DNA of 64,000 bases from an uncultured Bacteroidales bacterium (GCA_946413585.1 CAMKLG010000011.1:1-64000); one strand, 5' to 3'. Shown: positions 22,545 through 31,312, numbered from the stretch's first letter. Notes: generated by a model not told the origin, from the letters alone. Numbers and translations are program-made.

Positions 22545-24695
22545 ATGGCCAGGAACAAGGGGGCAAAAGTGGCAAAAGTGCCAATGGTGATGCAGATGGA
22601 AGCGGTGGAATGCGGAGCCGCTTCGTTGGCCATGATTCTGGCTTATTACGGGAAGTGGCTGCCCTTGGAGCAGGTGCGGGCAGATTGCGGGGTGAGTCGT
22701 GATGGGTCCACCGCGAAGAGCATTCTTCGGGCCGCACGCAACTATGGCCTCGATGCCAAAGGCTTCCGCATGCCCCCTGAAGCATTAGAGGGCAAACAGC
22801 CCGCCATCATCCATTGGAATTTCGATCACTTCGTGGTCTTCCGAGGCTTCGACCGCAAGGGCAACGCTTGTCTGAACGACCCAGGCTCCGGCCCCGTGAA
22901 GTATCCCCTCGAAGAGTTCCGCAAGCATTTCACCGGTGTCTGCCTCACCTTCTCCCCGACGGAAAAGTTCGAGAGAAGCGGCCAGCAGACGAGCATTTTG
23001 TCGTACATCCGCCGGAACATGAAAGGTTCGCGCGAAGCGTTCTGGCTCACCTTCATCTTCGCCCTGATGGCCGCATTTGTGGCTCTCATCACCCCGGTTT
23101 TCACCCGTATCTTCTTGGATGAGATTCTTACAGGCAACAAGAATGATTGGGTTTCGTACTTTTTCGTCGCCATGGGCACGGTTGCTCTTTATCAATTCTT
23201 CGTGGTGCTTCTGAAAAGCCGCTACGCCAAACGGGTGGCGGGTTCCTTGGCATTGAAGGGGAACAAGGAGTATCTCCGGCATCTGTTCCGATTGCCCATG
23301 TCGTTTTTCGCCATGCGGCACGTCGGCGACTTGCAACAACGTATGCACTTGAACCAGACCATCACCCATTCGCTGGTGGAGGTCATCGCCCCGCAAGCCA
23401 TCAACATCGTATTACTCACTCTTTACGTCATCCTGATGTTTTCCTACTCCATCGGGTTGACTATCATCGGCATTGTGGCCGCCGTCTTGAACCTGGCTTT
23501 GGTGAAATATTTCGCGGATCAACGCATCAACCTCACCCGATCCATGGAACAGAGTGTGGGAAAATACGTGTCAGCAACCGTCTCTTGCATTGACAATATG
23601 GAGAGCATCAAGGCGGCAGGCGCGGAAACGGGTTTCTTCAAATATTGGAGCGGACTCTGGGCGCACAAGTTCAATGTCAACAACAACGTCGCCAAAGAGC
23701 AGGTTTGGGTTTCCATTCTGCCGGTTGTCGTCACCGGACTGGTGAATGTGCTGGTGTTGGTGTTAGGGGCCTTCCTGATCATACAAGGCGAGATGACTGT
23801 CGGTATGCTCATGGCTTTCCAAGGATTCATGGGGGCGTTTCTCGCGCCCGTGAACGAGATTGTGAACGCCACGCAGACTATCGTGGAGATGCGCAGTCAG
23901 ATGGAACGGGTGGAGGATGTGATGAAATACCCGGAAGACCACCGCGACATGGAAGGCGAAGTGGTTCAAGGCAAGTTGGGCGGCCTTTTGGAGCTGAAAC
24001 ACGTGACGTTCGGTTATTCGCCGCTCCAGCCTCCTCTCATTGAGGATTTCAACCTGCGTGTCGAGCCCGGCCACAGTGTCGCCTTCGTCGGCACCTCCGG
24101 TTGTGGCAAATCGACCTTGGCCAAGCTCATCTCCGGACTCTACAAGCCCTGGAGCGGGGAAATCCTGTTCGACGGACGGCCCATCGAGAGCATCTCCAGC
24201 GAGGAGTTGACCAATTCAGTAGCCGTCATCGACCAGAATGTGGTGCTCTTCGACGACACGGTGGCGCAGAACATCCGTATGTGGGATCCCTCCATCGAGG
24301 ATTTCACCATGATGATCGCTTGCAACGATGCACAGATCCGCGCCGACATTGTGAGCCGTCCGGAAGGGTTCGGCACCAAGATCGTCAAGGGCGGTCAGAA
24401 CTTCAGCGGCGGACAGCGGCAGCGCATGGAGATTGCCACGGCACTCGCCAAGGAACCCGCCATCCTCATCATGGACGAGGCCACCAGCGCCCTCGACCCC
24501 AAGACCGAGGACGAGGTGATGACCCGCATCCGCCGCATGGGTCCGACGCAGATTATCGTTGCCCACCGCCTCTCCACCATCCGCGACTGCGACGAGATCA
24601 TCGTCATGGACCAAGGCAGGATCCTGCAACGCGGCCGGCATGAGGAATTGATCAATGAAGAAGGGTTTTACCGGAAGCTGATGAGGAGCGAGTGA
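22545..24695 (+). CDS. Peptidase-containing ABC exporter (C39; NHLM ABC1-type)
   Basis: This 716-residue bifunctional inner-membrane protein cuts double-glycine leaders and exports the peptide. The N-terminal C39 peptidase domain (1-135) has Gln17, catalytic Cys23 (MQMEAVECGAASLAMIL), His about 94 (DHFVVFRG) and Asp about 110 (LNDPGSG). Six membrane helices follow (about 160-440), then an ABC ATPase with Walker A GTSGCGKSTLAKL (about 516), signature FSGGQRQRMEIA (about 619) and Walker B ILIMDEATSALD (about 640). Length and order match NHLM bacteriocin ABC1 proteins. The five leader peptides in the window are the natural substrates. It starts 9 bases after the fusion protein gene. Confidence 0.9.
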   Translation: MARNKGAKVAKVPMVMQMEAVECGAASLAMILAYYGKWLPLEQVRADCGVSRDGSTAKSILRAARNYGLDAKGFRMPPEALEGKQPAIIHWNFDHFVVFRGFDRKGNACLNDPGSGPVKYPLEEFRKHFTGVCLTFSPTEKFERSGQQTSILSYIRRNMKGSREAFWLTFIFALMAAFVALITPVFTRIFLDEILTGNKNDWVSYFFVAMGTVALYQFFVVLLKSRYAKRVAGSLALKGNKEYLRHLFRLPMSFFAMRHVGDLQQRMHLNQTITHSLVEVIAPQAINIVLLTLYVILMFSYSIGLTIIGIVAAVLNLALVKYFADQRINLTRSMEQSVGKYVSATVSCIDNMESIKAAGAETGFFKYWSGLWAHKFNVNNNVAKEQVWVSILPVVVTGLVNVLVLVLGAFLIIQGEMTVGMLMAFQGFMGAFLAPVNEIVNATQTIVEMRSQMERVEDVMKYPEDHRDMEGEVVQGKLGGLLELKHVTFGYSPLQPPLIEDFNLRVEPGHSVAFVGTSGCGKSTLAKLISGLYKPWSGEILFDGRPIESISSEELTNSVAVIDQNVVLFDDTVAQNIRMWDPSIEDFTMMIACNDAQIRADIVSRPEGFGTKIVKGGQNFSGGQRQRMEIATALAKEPAILIMDEATSALDPKTEDEVMTRIRRMGPTQIIVAHRLSTIRDCDEIIVMDQGRILQRGRHEELINEEGFYRKLMRSE

Positions 24696-24751
24696 TTATG
24701 GTTTACGGTTTAGGAGTTATAGTCGGAAATACCCCAATATAATTGAATATA

Positions 24752-24831
24752 ATTCCTTAAGCAGCCCCGTCAGGGGCAAGAGCTCGGTAGCCAGGGGCAG
24801 GCGTGAGGAACGAACGCTGCAACCCCTGGGA
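24752..24831. repeat. Dispersed extragenic repeat, copy 1
   Basis: TTAAGCAGCCCCGTCAGGGGCAAGAG...CGGTAGCCAGGGGCAGGCGTGAGG... closely matches 27915-28004. It contains a hairpin (GCCCCGTCAGGGGC) and paired CCAGGGG/CCCCTGG ends. It fills most of the 179-base gap between the two ABC genes. No ORF is seen in that gap. Confidence 0.8.
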
Positions 24832-24874
24832 GAAAAAGAGGAAGAAATGAATTGTGAATTGATATTGAGTTAGA

Positions 24875-27043
24875 ATGGCAATATATTTGAACCAAATCAA
24901 CAAACGTCGTGCGGCCGAACGGGCTGCCATGGCTGAAGTGAACGAGAAGACGAGCCAACGGCTTGGACTTTTCGGCAGTAAGCGTGTGGTGCCTCAGAAC
25001 GACGAGAGTGCGTTGCGTCAGGTGCTCGAAGCCTTGGAAATCCAGGATTACGAGCTGGAGGACAACGACATGGTCACGCCGGAGGAACAGCTGACAGGCA
25101 TCCTTCGTCCGCGCGGCATTATGATGCGCGACATCCAGCTTCGGGGCGATTGGTGGAAAGAGTGCATCGGGCCGCTCTTGGGCTATACCACGGACGGACG
25201 GTTGATAGCCCTCATGCCGACCAAAACCGGCTTAGGATACCAATACCGCGAGCAGGACGGCACCATTCGCAAGGTGGGGCATCGCGAGATGGAGAAAGAA
25301 CTGAAACCCAAAGCCATCACCTTCACCAAGGCCTTGCCGCTTACCCCGCTTCGGGTCAAGGACCTCCTCGGGTTCACCTGGAGTGTCATTTCCGGGCCCA
25401 ATGCTCTGCTCTTGGTGATTTGCGCTCTTGTGGTGGTGCTGCTCGCCATGTTCACCCCCATGGCCAACAAACTCATCTTCGACACCGTGATCCCTACGGG
25501 TGACGCTTCCGGCTTGTTGCCCATCACCGGTCTCCTCATCGGAGCAACGCTCAGCACATTGCTGTTGACACTCACCCGCAATCTTTACATCATCCGAATC
25601 CGGAACATAGCGGAAATGCATGTGCAGAATGCCATCATGGCTCGCACATTCCTGCTCTCCCCGACCTTCTTCTCGAGAAACCCCAGCGGTGAACTCTCCG
25701 AGAAGCTGAATAACGTCTCCACGCTCGCCACCCTCCTCAACGAAGCGATGGTGGGTGCCCTGTTAAACGCGGTGTTGAGCGTCATCTATCTCATTCAGGT
25801 CAACATTTATGGAGGCAAGCTGTTTTGGCCGGCAGTAGCCGTGATTGTATTGCAGTATGGTGCGCTCCTCCTGAATTACCGCAGGGCTGTTTATGTGCAG
25901 AACAACTACACGGAGCGGGTAGCCAAACTCAGCGGTCTGGAGTATAACCTTTTCGCGGGTATCCAGAAATTGAAACTGACGGGCAGCGAGACTCGCGCCT
26001 TTGCCCGTTGGCTCGACCACTACAGTGAAACGGCCCGGTTCCTCTACAATCCCGCTCTCAAGAGTCGCCTTTATCCTGCCTTCACGGCCTTTTTAGGCAT
26101 AGGCGGCACCATGTTCATCTTCTGGAGCACCCTCTCCAACGGTGTCTCCACCTCCGACTATATCGCCTTCAGCTCTGCTTTCGGCATGATGACCGCTGCC
26201 ATCACCCAATTGCAGCTGGTGATACCGAACCTGTCACAAATCAAGCCTCTGCTGGAGAGCGTGAAACCCATTTTGGAGGAAGTTCCGGAGATGGAAGACA
26301 AGGCCCCCCAGGTGGAGGATCTCTTTGGCGGTATCGAGATATCCGGTCTCTCTTTCCGTTATCAGGAAGATGGGCCGATGATTCTCGATGACCTCTCCCT
26401 CAAAATCGAGCCCGGCGAGTATGTTGGCATCGTGGGGAAGTCGGGCTGCGGAAAATCTACCCTGATAAGATTGCTGCTCGGCTTTGAGCAGCCGCTTTCC
26501 GGGGGTATTTATTATGACAATTACGACTTGGCGAAGGTCGATAAGGCCTCGCTGCGCCGCAAGATCGGTTGCTGTTTGCAAAGCGGAAGCCTCTTCACGG
26601 GCGACCTCTTCCACAACATCACCGTCACCGCGCCGTGGGCCACGCACGAGGACGCTTGGGAAGCGTTGAGGATGGCCAGTTTGGAGGACGATGTGCGCAA
26701 AATGCCGATGGGACTCTTCACGTTGGTCAGCGAGGGCGGCGGCGGGTTGAGCGGCGGACAGAAACAGCGCATTCTCATCGCACGGGCCCTGATTTCCAAA
26801 CCCGACATTCTCTTCTTCGACGAGGCGACCTCGGCCCTCGACAACATTGCCCAGAAGACCGTCAGCGACAATCTCGACGAGCTGATGTGCACCCGCGTGG
26901 TCATCGCCCACCGCCTCTCCACCATCCGCCACTGTGACCGCATCATTGTACTCGACAAAGGCAAAATCGCCGAGGAGGGAACCTTCGAGGAATTGATGGA
27001 AAACAAAGGATTGTTCTACGAAATGAGCCTCAGACAAATATAG
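24875..27043 (+). CDS. Second ABC exporter subunit (NHLM ABC2-type), no peptidase
   Basis: This 722-residue ABC protein is the partner of the C39 exporter. The N-terminal 165 residues are not a C39 domain: no Cys-His pair is seen, but the region (LRGDWWKECIGPLLGYTTDG, ALMPTKTGLGYQY) matches the extra domain of NHLM ABC2 proteins. Membrane helices span about 180-440. The ATPase has Walker A GKSGCGKSTLIRL (about 520), signature LSGGQKQRILIA (about 624) and Walker B ILFFDEATSALD. It may form a heterodimer with the 22545 product. Both ATPase sites look intact. The next gene starts 6 bases downstream. Confidence 0.87.
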   Translation: MAIYLNQINKRRAAERAAMAEVNEKTSQRLGLFGSKRVVPQNDESALRQVLEALEIQDYELEDNDMVTPEEQLTGILRPRGIMMRDIQLRGDWWKECIGPLLGYTTDGRLIALMPTKTGLGYQYREQDGTIRKVGHREMEKELKPKAITFTKALPLTPLRVKDLLGFTWSVISGPNALLLVICALVVVLLAMFTPMANKLIFDTVIPTGDASGLLPITGLLIGATLSTLLLTLTRNLYIIRIRNIAEMHVQNAIMARTFLLSPTFFSRNPSGELSEKLNNVSTLATLLNEAMVGALLNAVLSVIYLIQVNIYGGKLFWPAVAVIVLQYGALLLNYRRAVYVQNNYTERVAKLSGLEYNLFAGIQKLKLTGSETRAFARWLDHYSETARFLYNPALKSRLYPAFTAFLGIGGTMFIFWSTLSNGVSTSDYIAFSSAFGMMTAAITQLQLVIPNLSQIKPLLESVKPILEEVPEMEDKAPQVEDLFGGIEISGLSFRYQEDGPMILDDLSLKIEPGEYVGIVGKSGCGKSTLIRLLLGFEQPLSGGIYYDNYDLAKVDKASLRRKIGCCLQSGSLFTGDLFHNITVTAPWATHEDAWEALRMASLEDDVRKMPMGLFTLVSEGGGGLSGGQKQRILIARALISKPDILFFDEATSALDNIAQKTVSDNLDELMCTRVVIAHRLSTIRHCDRIIVLDKGKIAEEGTFEELMENKGLFYEMSLRQI

Positions 27044-27049
27044 TATAAC

Positions 27050-27934
27050 ATGTTGAATATGAACACTATAAAAAACATAATTTTCATAACGGCAGTGATG
27101 GCTTTGCTGGCGGGCTGCGGTAAGAAAGAGATGCCTGTGGATGCCACGAAGGCAGCATCCTCGCCCACAGAAAAAGCCGCCGATGCTGAAGAGGATGTGC
27201 CGGATGCAAGGCTGACCACGATAGGCAAAGTGGTGGCCACCCGATACGCCGACCTGGCCTTCGAGACGGCGTTGCCCATCGAACGTGTGCTGGTTCGCAA
27301 CGGACAGCATGTCAAGCAGGGGCAAACCCTTGCCGTGCTGGAGGTCTTCAAGCTACGCAACGCCATCGAGCAGCAGGAGCAAGCCATCGAGAAGGCGCAG
27401 TTAGAGATGGAGCAGGCCGATTTGAAAATGCAGGATGTGATTATCACGCAGGGTTATGACCCCGACAAGGCCTCCTCGGTGCCCGAAAAGGTGAGGCACA
27501 ACGCCGACGTGAAGTCCGGTTACGCCTTGTCGAAGAGTGAACTTGCGGCCGCGCACACACGACTTGCGGCCGCCCAGCATGAGCTGCGAAGCGGAACACT
27601 GACAGCCCCGTTCGACGGCGTGGTGGCCAACCTCAGTGTCCAAGCCCACCAGCTGGCACAACCCAGTCAGGTGGTCTGCCGCGTGATTGATGACAAGGAA
27701 ATGCAGGTCGAGTTCCACGTGATGGAAACCGAGCTGCCGCTTTTCAAGACAGGCACGGAGGTCACAGTGATCCCCTTGGTTGATAAAACAGCCCGTCACA
27801 AGGCCGTGGTCAACGAAATCAACCCGATGGTCGATGCCCAGGGCACCGTCACCATACGCGCCCGCCTCACCACAGCCACAGACCTGTTCGACGGGATGAA
27901 TGTGGAGGTGATTAGAATACCCCAAATTCCCTAA
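27050..27934 (+). CDS. Periplasmic adaptor lipoprotein (RND-type membrane-fusion protein), short C-terminus
   Basis: This 294-residue adaptor starts with a lipoprotein signal (AVMALLAGC). A lipoyl half (ERVLVRNGQHVKQGQTLAVLE), a helical hairpin (AIEQQEQAIEKAQLEMEQ to ELAAAHTRLAAAQHEL), the second lipoyl half (LTAPFDGVVANLSV) and a beta-barrel domain (about 215-290) are visible. It ends RIPQIP just after the barrel, without the extra domain and tail of many adaptors. Those last codons and the stop lie in the edge of a dispersed repeat, so the 3' end may have been replaced by repeat insertion. It would connect the exporter to the TolC-like protein downstream. Confidence 0.8.
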   Translation: MLNMNTIKNIIFITAVMALLAGCGKKEMPVDATKAASSPTEKAADAEEDVPDARLTTIGKVVATRYADLAFETALPIERVLVRNGQHVKQGQTLAVLEVFKLRNAIEQQEQAIEKAQLEMEQADLKMQDVIITQGYDPDKASSVPEKVRHNADVKSGYALSKSELAAAHTRLAAAQHELRSGTLTAPFDGVVANLSVQAHQLAQPSQVVCRVIDDKEMQVEFHVMETELPLFKTGTEVTVIPLVDKTARHKAVVNEINPMVDAQGTVTIRARLTTATDLFDGMNVEVIRIPQIP

Positions 27935-28004
27935 GCAGCCCCGTTAGGGGCAAGAGTTCGGTAGCCAGGGGTCAGGCGTGAGGGACGAACTCAGTATTTG
28001 GGAT
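27915..28004. repeat. Dispersed extragenic repeat, copy 2
   Basis: AATACCCCAAATTCCCTAAGCAGCCCCGTTAGGGGCAAGAG...CGGTAGCCAGGGGTCAGGCGTGAGG matches copy 1. The homology starts before the adaptor stop codon (TAA at 27932-27934), so the repeat supplies the adaptor's last residues. It fills most of the gap before the TolC-like gene. Confidence 0.8.
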
Positions 28005-28040
28005 GAGAAGGGAATCAATGATTATGAATGATGAATTAAT

Positions 28041-29513
28041 ATGAGATATCGGATTTTTTTTGGTTTATGGGTTTTGATGGTTTTCGGGGGTGGCACGGGC
28101 TTTGCGCAGCGGAAGGTGGTGCTTGACCTGGAACGCGCCGTGCGCCTGGCCACCGACAGTTCGCTCACGGCGCAGAAACACCAGAGCGTGTACGACATCT
28201 CGCGCTATCAATACCTGTCGTGGGTTGCCACCCGAAAGCCGCAGATCTCCTTGGAAGCCACCCCTTTCCTGCATGAGCGGTACATGACTCGGCGCTATCT
28301 TTCGTTCGAGGACATCGACGAATTCCGGATGCAGCAGGACATCTATTCCCAGGCGGGCATCACTATCACGCAAGCTATGGAGCCGTGGGGTGGCGAGTTC
28401 TATGGCTCTTCACAACTCGGTTTCCTTCACACGTTCGGCGAGATCAGCCAAAACCAATTCATGACCATCCCGATTGCAGTGGGATACCGTCAGAATCTAC
28501 TTTTCTACAACCCATGGAAATGGGCAAAGAAGATCGAACCGTTGAAGCTCAGTCGCGCCGAGCAGGAGCTTTCCTACGGCATCGAGACGGCGAGTGAGCA
28601 GGCGGTGGAGAAATTCTTCAACTTGGCCATGGCTCAAGACGGTTTGCGCATGGCGGAGAAGTTTCTCGCGTCGTGCGATACCATCTACGCCATTGCCGAA
28701 CGCCGTTTCAACATTGCCAGCATTTCTAAAGCGGAACTTTCCATTCTCCAATTGGACAAGACCAACGCCCGCATCGCACTCGCCAATGCGCGTATCGCCC
28801 ACACTCGTGCCATGCAGGAGTTGGCGACTTACCTCGGGATGGACCGTTCCACATACCTAGAACTGGAAGTTCCCGACCTTATGCAGGGGTTGCGCATCGA
28901 CACTGAGGAGGCGGTACGAAATGCCCGCGAGAACAATCCCCGCTACATGGAGAGCCGTCAGACCACCGAGGAAGCACGCCGCGATGCCGCAAAAGCCCGT
29001 GTGGAAAAGAATCTCAACCTGAGTCTGGATGTCAGCATAGGCCTCAACCAGGTGGCATACCGCTTTGTGGACGCCTACATGCACCCGCTTTTGCAGGACA
29101 TGGCGATGGTGACGCTCTCCGTGCCGATCGTTGATTGGGGAAAGCGCAAAAACGCGTACATGGCCGCCATGAGCAAGGTGGAGGCCGCCGAACGTGCTGA
29201 ACAGGAGGTCGCCCGCGACACGGAACTCGACGTGATGCTGACGGTCAGCGAGTTCAACGAGCAGCAGACCATTGTGGAAGCCTCCCAAGAAGCACTGAAC
29301 ATTGCGGAAGAGGCGTACAATCAGACCCTTCTCCGTTTTATCAAGGCACAGGCGAACACCACCGACCTCTCTTTGGCGCAGACGAACTGGCTGACCGCCC
29401 AGCAGAACAAAATCGCCAGCCTGCAGAATTATTGGATCACCTACTACCGCCTGCGCCGTCTGACCCTTTATGACTATCAGCAAAGACAAGTTATCCGGTA
29501 TGTTCGCGAATAG
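28041..29513 (+). CDS. TolC-family outer-membrane efflux protein
   Basis: This 490-residue outer-membrane channel subunit starts with the signal peptide MRYRIFFGLWVLMVFGGGTGFAQ. Two repeats of long helices, with heptad-like sequence around EQAVEKFFNLAMAQDGLRMAEK and ARVEKNLNLSLDVSIGLNQ, together with VPIVDWGKRKNAYMAA, are typical of the TolC/OEP family. It should complete the export path with the fusion proteins and ABC subunits. A precursor gene follows 65 bases later. Confidence 0.85.
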   Translation: MRYRIFFGLWVLMVFGGGTGFAQRKVVLDLERAVRLATDSSLTAQKHQSVYDISRYQYLSWVATRKPQISLEATPFLHERYMTRRYLSFEDIDEFRMQQDIYSQAGITITQAMEPWGGEFYGSSQLGFLHTFGEISQNQFMTIPIAVGYRQNLLFYNPWKWAKKIEPLKLSRAEQELSYGIETASEQAVEKFFNLAMAQDGLRMAEKFLASCDTIYAIAERRFNIASISKAELSILQLDKTNARIALANARIAHTRAMQELATYLGMDRSTYLELEVPDLMQGLRIDTEEAVRNARENNPRYMESRQTTEEARRDAAKARVEKNLNLSLDVSIGLNQVAYRFVDAYMHPLLQDMAMVTLSVPIVDWGKRKNAYMAAMSKVEAAERAEQEVARDTELDVMLTVSEFNEQQTIVEASQEALNIAEEAYNQTLLRFIKAQANTTDLSLAQTNWLTAQQNKIASLQNYWITYYRLRRLTLYDYQQRQVIRYVRE

Positions 29514-29578
29514 AAGTATGGGAGAAGATGCATGTCAGGAAGCAGAAAGAAATTTACAGAATCAAAGAATAAACGATT

Positions 29579-29761
29579 ATGGAAAAACTGACAAAAGAAC
29601 AAGTTGAGCAAAAGAAAGAACAGCTCGTGAAGTTATTAAAAGAAGCCCAAGTCCTGAAGGACGAGCTCATGGCCGTGGGGGAATGGCCTCTTGACGAGGA
29701 CGATCTCGACAGCGTCACCGGCGGAATATTCGTAGGCGGCCAACAAAATGATTGGATATAA
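29579..29761 (+). CDS. Double-glycine leader peptide precursor 5 (11-residue core)
   Basis: This 60-residue family member reads MEKLTKEQVEQKKEQLVKLL..., with the 49-residue leader ending DEDDLDSVTGG. The predicted core is IFVGGQQNDWI: 11 residues, hydrophobic ends, no Cys. It is the last gene of the export operon, 65 bases after the TolC-like gene and 16 bases before the end of the convergent nuclease gene. No terminator hairpin is obvious between them. Confidence 0.78.
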   Translation: MEKLTKEQVEQKKEQLVKLLKEAQVLKDELMAVGEWPLDEDDLDSVTGGIFVGGQQNDWI

Positions 29762-29777
29762 TCCTTGTTGATTGCCG

Positions 29778-31106
29778 TTAGTTGCCCAATGCCACCTGCG
29801 CCGCCAACATCTCCTCAACTTCATCCTTGCGGTAGTCGGATAACTTGATCGTATAGTACCGGTCGTAGTCTGGATGGAGGACGCAGAGAATCATGGAAGA
29901 AATCTTCATATTGTATTGGTTCTCAAGGATGTACTTGTAGAAGCTTTGCTGGAGTTCGTAATGGTAATAGCTGGAGTTGTCAAGGTGAGAGAGGATGGAG
30001 AGGCCGCGTCCGATGCCGTACTTTTTGGGATAGCCGTCGATGATGAGGTGTTTGCTGCGCTTCCAATCAACCATCACGAAGTTGCCGTCGGGTTTGCGGA
30101 AAAGCGCATCCACAGTGCCCGCAATGCCGTATTGGGGCAGCGTGACAATCTTTTCGGCATCGTAGAATGACAGGCCGCGCTTCTGTATCTGTTCCTCATG
30201 AAATTTCAGAAACATCTGGAATTCTTTGAAGTCTTCGCGGTGTGGTTTGCCCTTCAGAAAATACTCGATTTGCTGGTGCATCTCGGTACCGCGCTCTGAT
30301 GGCTCCAGCATTTTGCGGATTACTTCTTCGCGTGTCTTCCCTGACTCTTTCATAAACTTCTCAATATAAGCCTCTTCGTCAAAATAGGGGAAGAACTTTT
30401 CGATGAGGGTGGTCACGGAAATATAGTCGGCGGTTCCAGTGGTGTTGCGCTGGTCGGCATAGGTGTGCGTCGCTTCGTTAAAGATGATTTGCGGTGCCTC
30501 GGCAGCTGTAAAATGCTTCTTTGCGATGCTTTGATGTAACGAATTCAGGTAATCTGGGCATCCAAAGGACTGTATTCCCAAATATTTTTCCCTATACAAA
30601 TTACGTTCCTGTTCCACGGCTTCCTTGAAAGTCCAACGTTTCTCGGGAACGACCCCGCTCGAGAATTCTACGGAGCTGTCTTGTAAGCAGTTGATGAGGT
30701 TCTTCAGTAATTGTACGCAGGCTTCGGGTTGTGTGCGCACTTGCCGTTCTGTGAAGCGCACCACTGTCCAGCCGCAGCGGTTGAAGTATTCGTCGCGCAC
30801 GTCATCTTTCCCTTCCACGTAATGCAGCGGCACGCGATACCACCCATCGTAAGGAACGTCAATCTCCACATCCACGAAGATGCCGTTGCGCTCGTCCACC
30901 AGCGCCATCGCGGGTTCGTAAGGGATCGCGCGACAGGGCACGGGCAGGCACACGTCATGGTGCAGCAACGGTTTGAGGTCGCTGCTTGTCAACATGTTGA
31001 AAAAATATTCGTCGGAAAAACTGCGGATGTCGGAACGGCTAAATTGTGGCGGAATGACATCCGCGTTCTCTGTGGACCATGAAATGATTGGGTAACCTGT
31101 TTTCAT
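29778..31106 (-). CDS. Two-domain PD-(D/E)XK nuclease-like protein (DUF559-like plus RecB-like)
   Basis: This 442-residue protein has two nuclease-like parts. The N-terminal half has VDVEIDVPYDG followed by RDEYFNRCGWTVVRFTERQV, the pattern of DUF559/very-short-patch-repair-like endonucleases. The C-terminal half has GTEMHQQIEYFLKG and GTVDALFRKPDGNFVMVDWKRSK, the His and D...DxK pattern of RecB/Cas4-like nucleases. Both catalytic sets look complete. It stands alone with no helicase or defence genes next to it. A DNA-repair or defence role is possible but not shown. Confidence 0.65.
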   Translation of the reverse strand: MKTGYPIISWSTENADVIPPQFSRSDIRSFSDEYFFNMLTSSDLKPLLHHDVCLPVPCRAIPYEPAMALVDERNGIFVDVEIDVPYDGWYRVPLHYVEGKDDVRDEYFNRCGWTVVRFTERQVRTQPEACVQLLKNLINCLQDSSVEFSSGVVPEKRWTFKEAVEQERNLYREKYLGIQSFGCPDYLNSLHQSIAKKHFTAAEAPQIIFNEATHTYADQRNTTGTADYISVTTLIEKFFPYFDEEAYIEKFMKESGKTREEVIRKMLEPSERGTEMHQQIEYFLKGKPHREDFKEFQMFLKFHEEQIQKRGLSFYDAEKIVTLPQYGIAGTVDALFRKPDGNFVMVDWKRSKHLIIDGYPKKYGIGRGLSILSHLDNSSYYHYELQQSFYKYILENQYNMKISSMILCVLHPDYDRYYTIKLSDYRKDEVEEMLAAQVALGN

Positions 31107-31121
31107 CGTTGTGTTCTCGTC

Positions 31122-31209
31122 ATTCGTTTCCGTTATTTGTTCCCGTTATTTGTTCCCGTTATTCGTTTCCGTTATTTGTTCCCGTTATTCGTTTCCGTTA
31201 TTTGTTCCC
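31122..31209. repeat. 13-bp minisatellite ATTYGTTYCCGTT, 6.8 copies
   Basis: Seven tandem units of 13 bp alternate between ATTCGTTTCCGTT and ATTTGTTCCCGTT, the last one partial. It lies just upstream of the nuclease gene start (31106, minus strand), in its probable promoter or leader region. Copy number could vary by slippage. Confidence 0.9.
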
Positions 31210-31262
31210 AGGGCTCGCTTCGCTCACCCTGGGCTTGCATAGGTCGGACTTTCAGTCCTTTT
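31206..31262. repeat. Hairpin-type extragenic repeat
   Basis: CCCAGGGCTCGCTTCGCTCACCCTGGG forms a hairpin and is followed by CTTGCATAGGTCGGACTTTCAGTCCTTTTTGG, with a second stem GGACTTTCAGTCC and a T run. This type of element recurs in Bacteroidota intergenic DNA. It starts where the minisatellite ends and may also act as a terminator on the plus strand. Confidence 0.6.
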
Positions 31263-31312
31263 TGGAATATGTTCAAATATTTTTTTTTGGTACGTTAATC
31301 GTTAATCATCGA

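Noticed and set aside
31122-31209. 13-bp repeats as a possible CRISPR array
   Set aside because: Units are too short and have no unique spacers; no cas genes are present.
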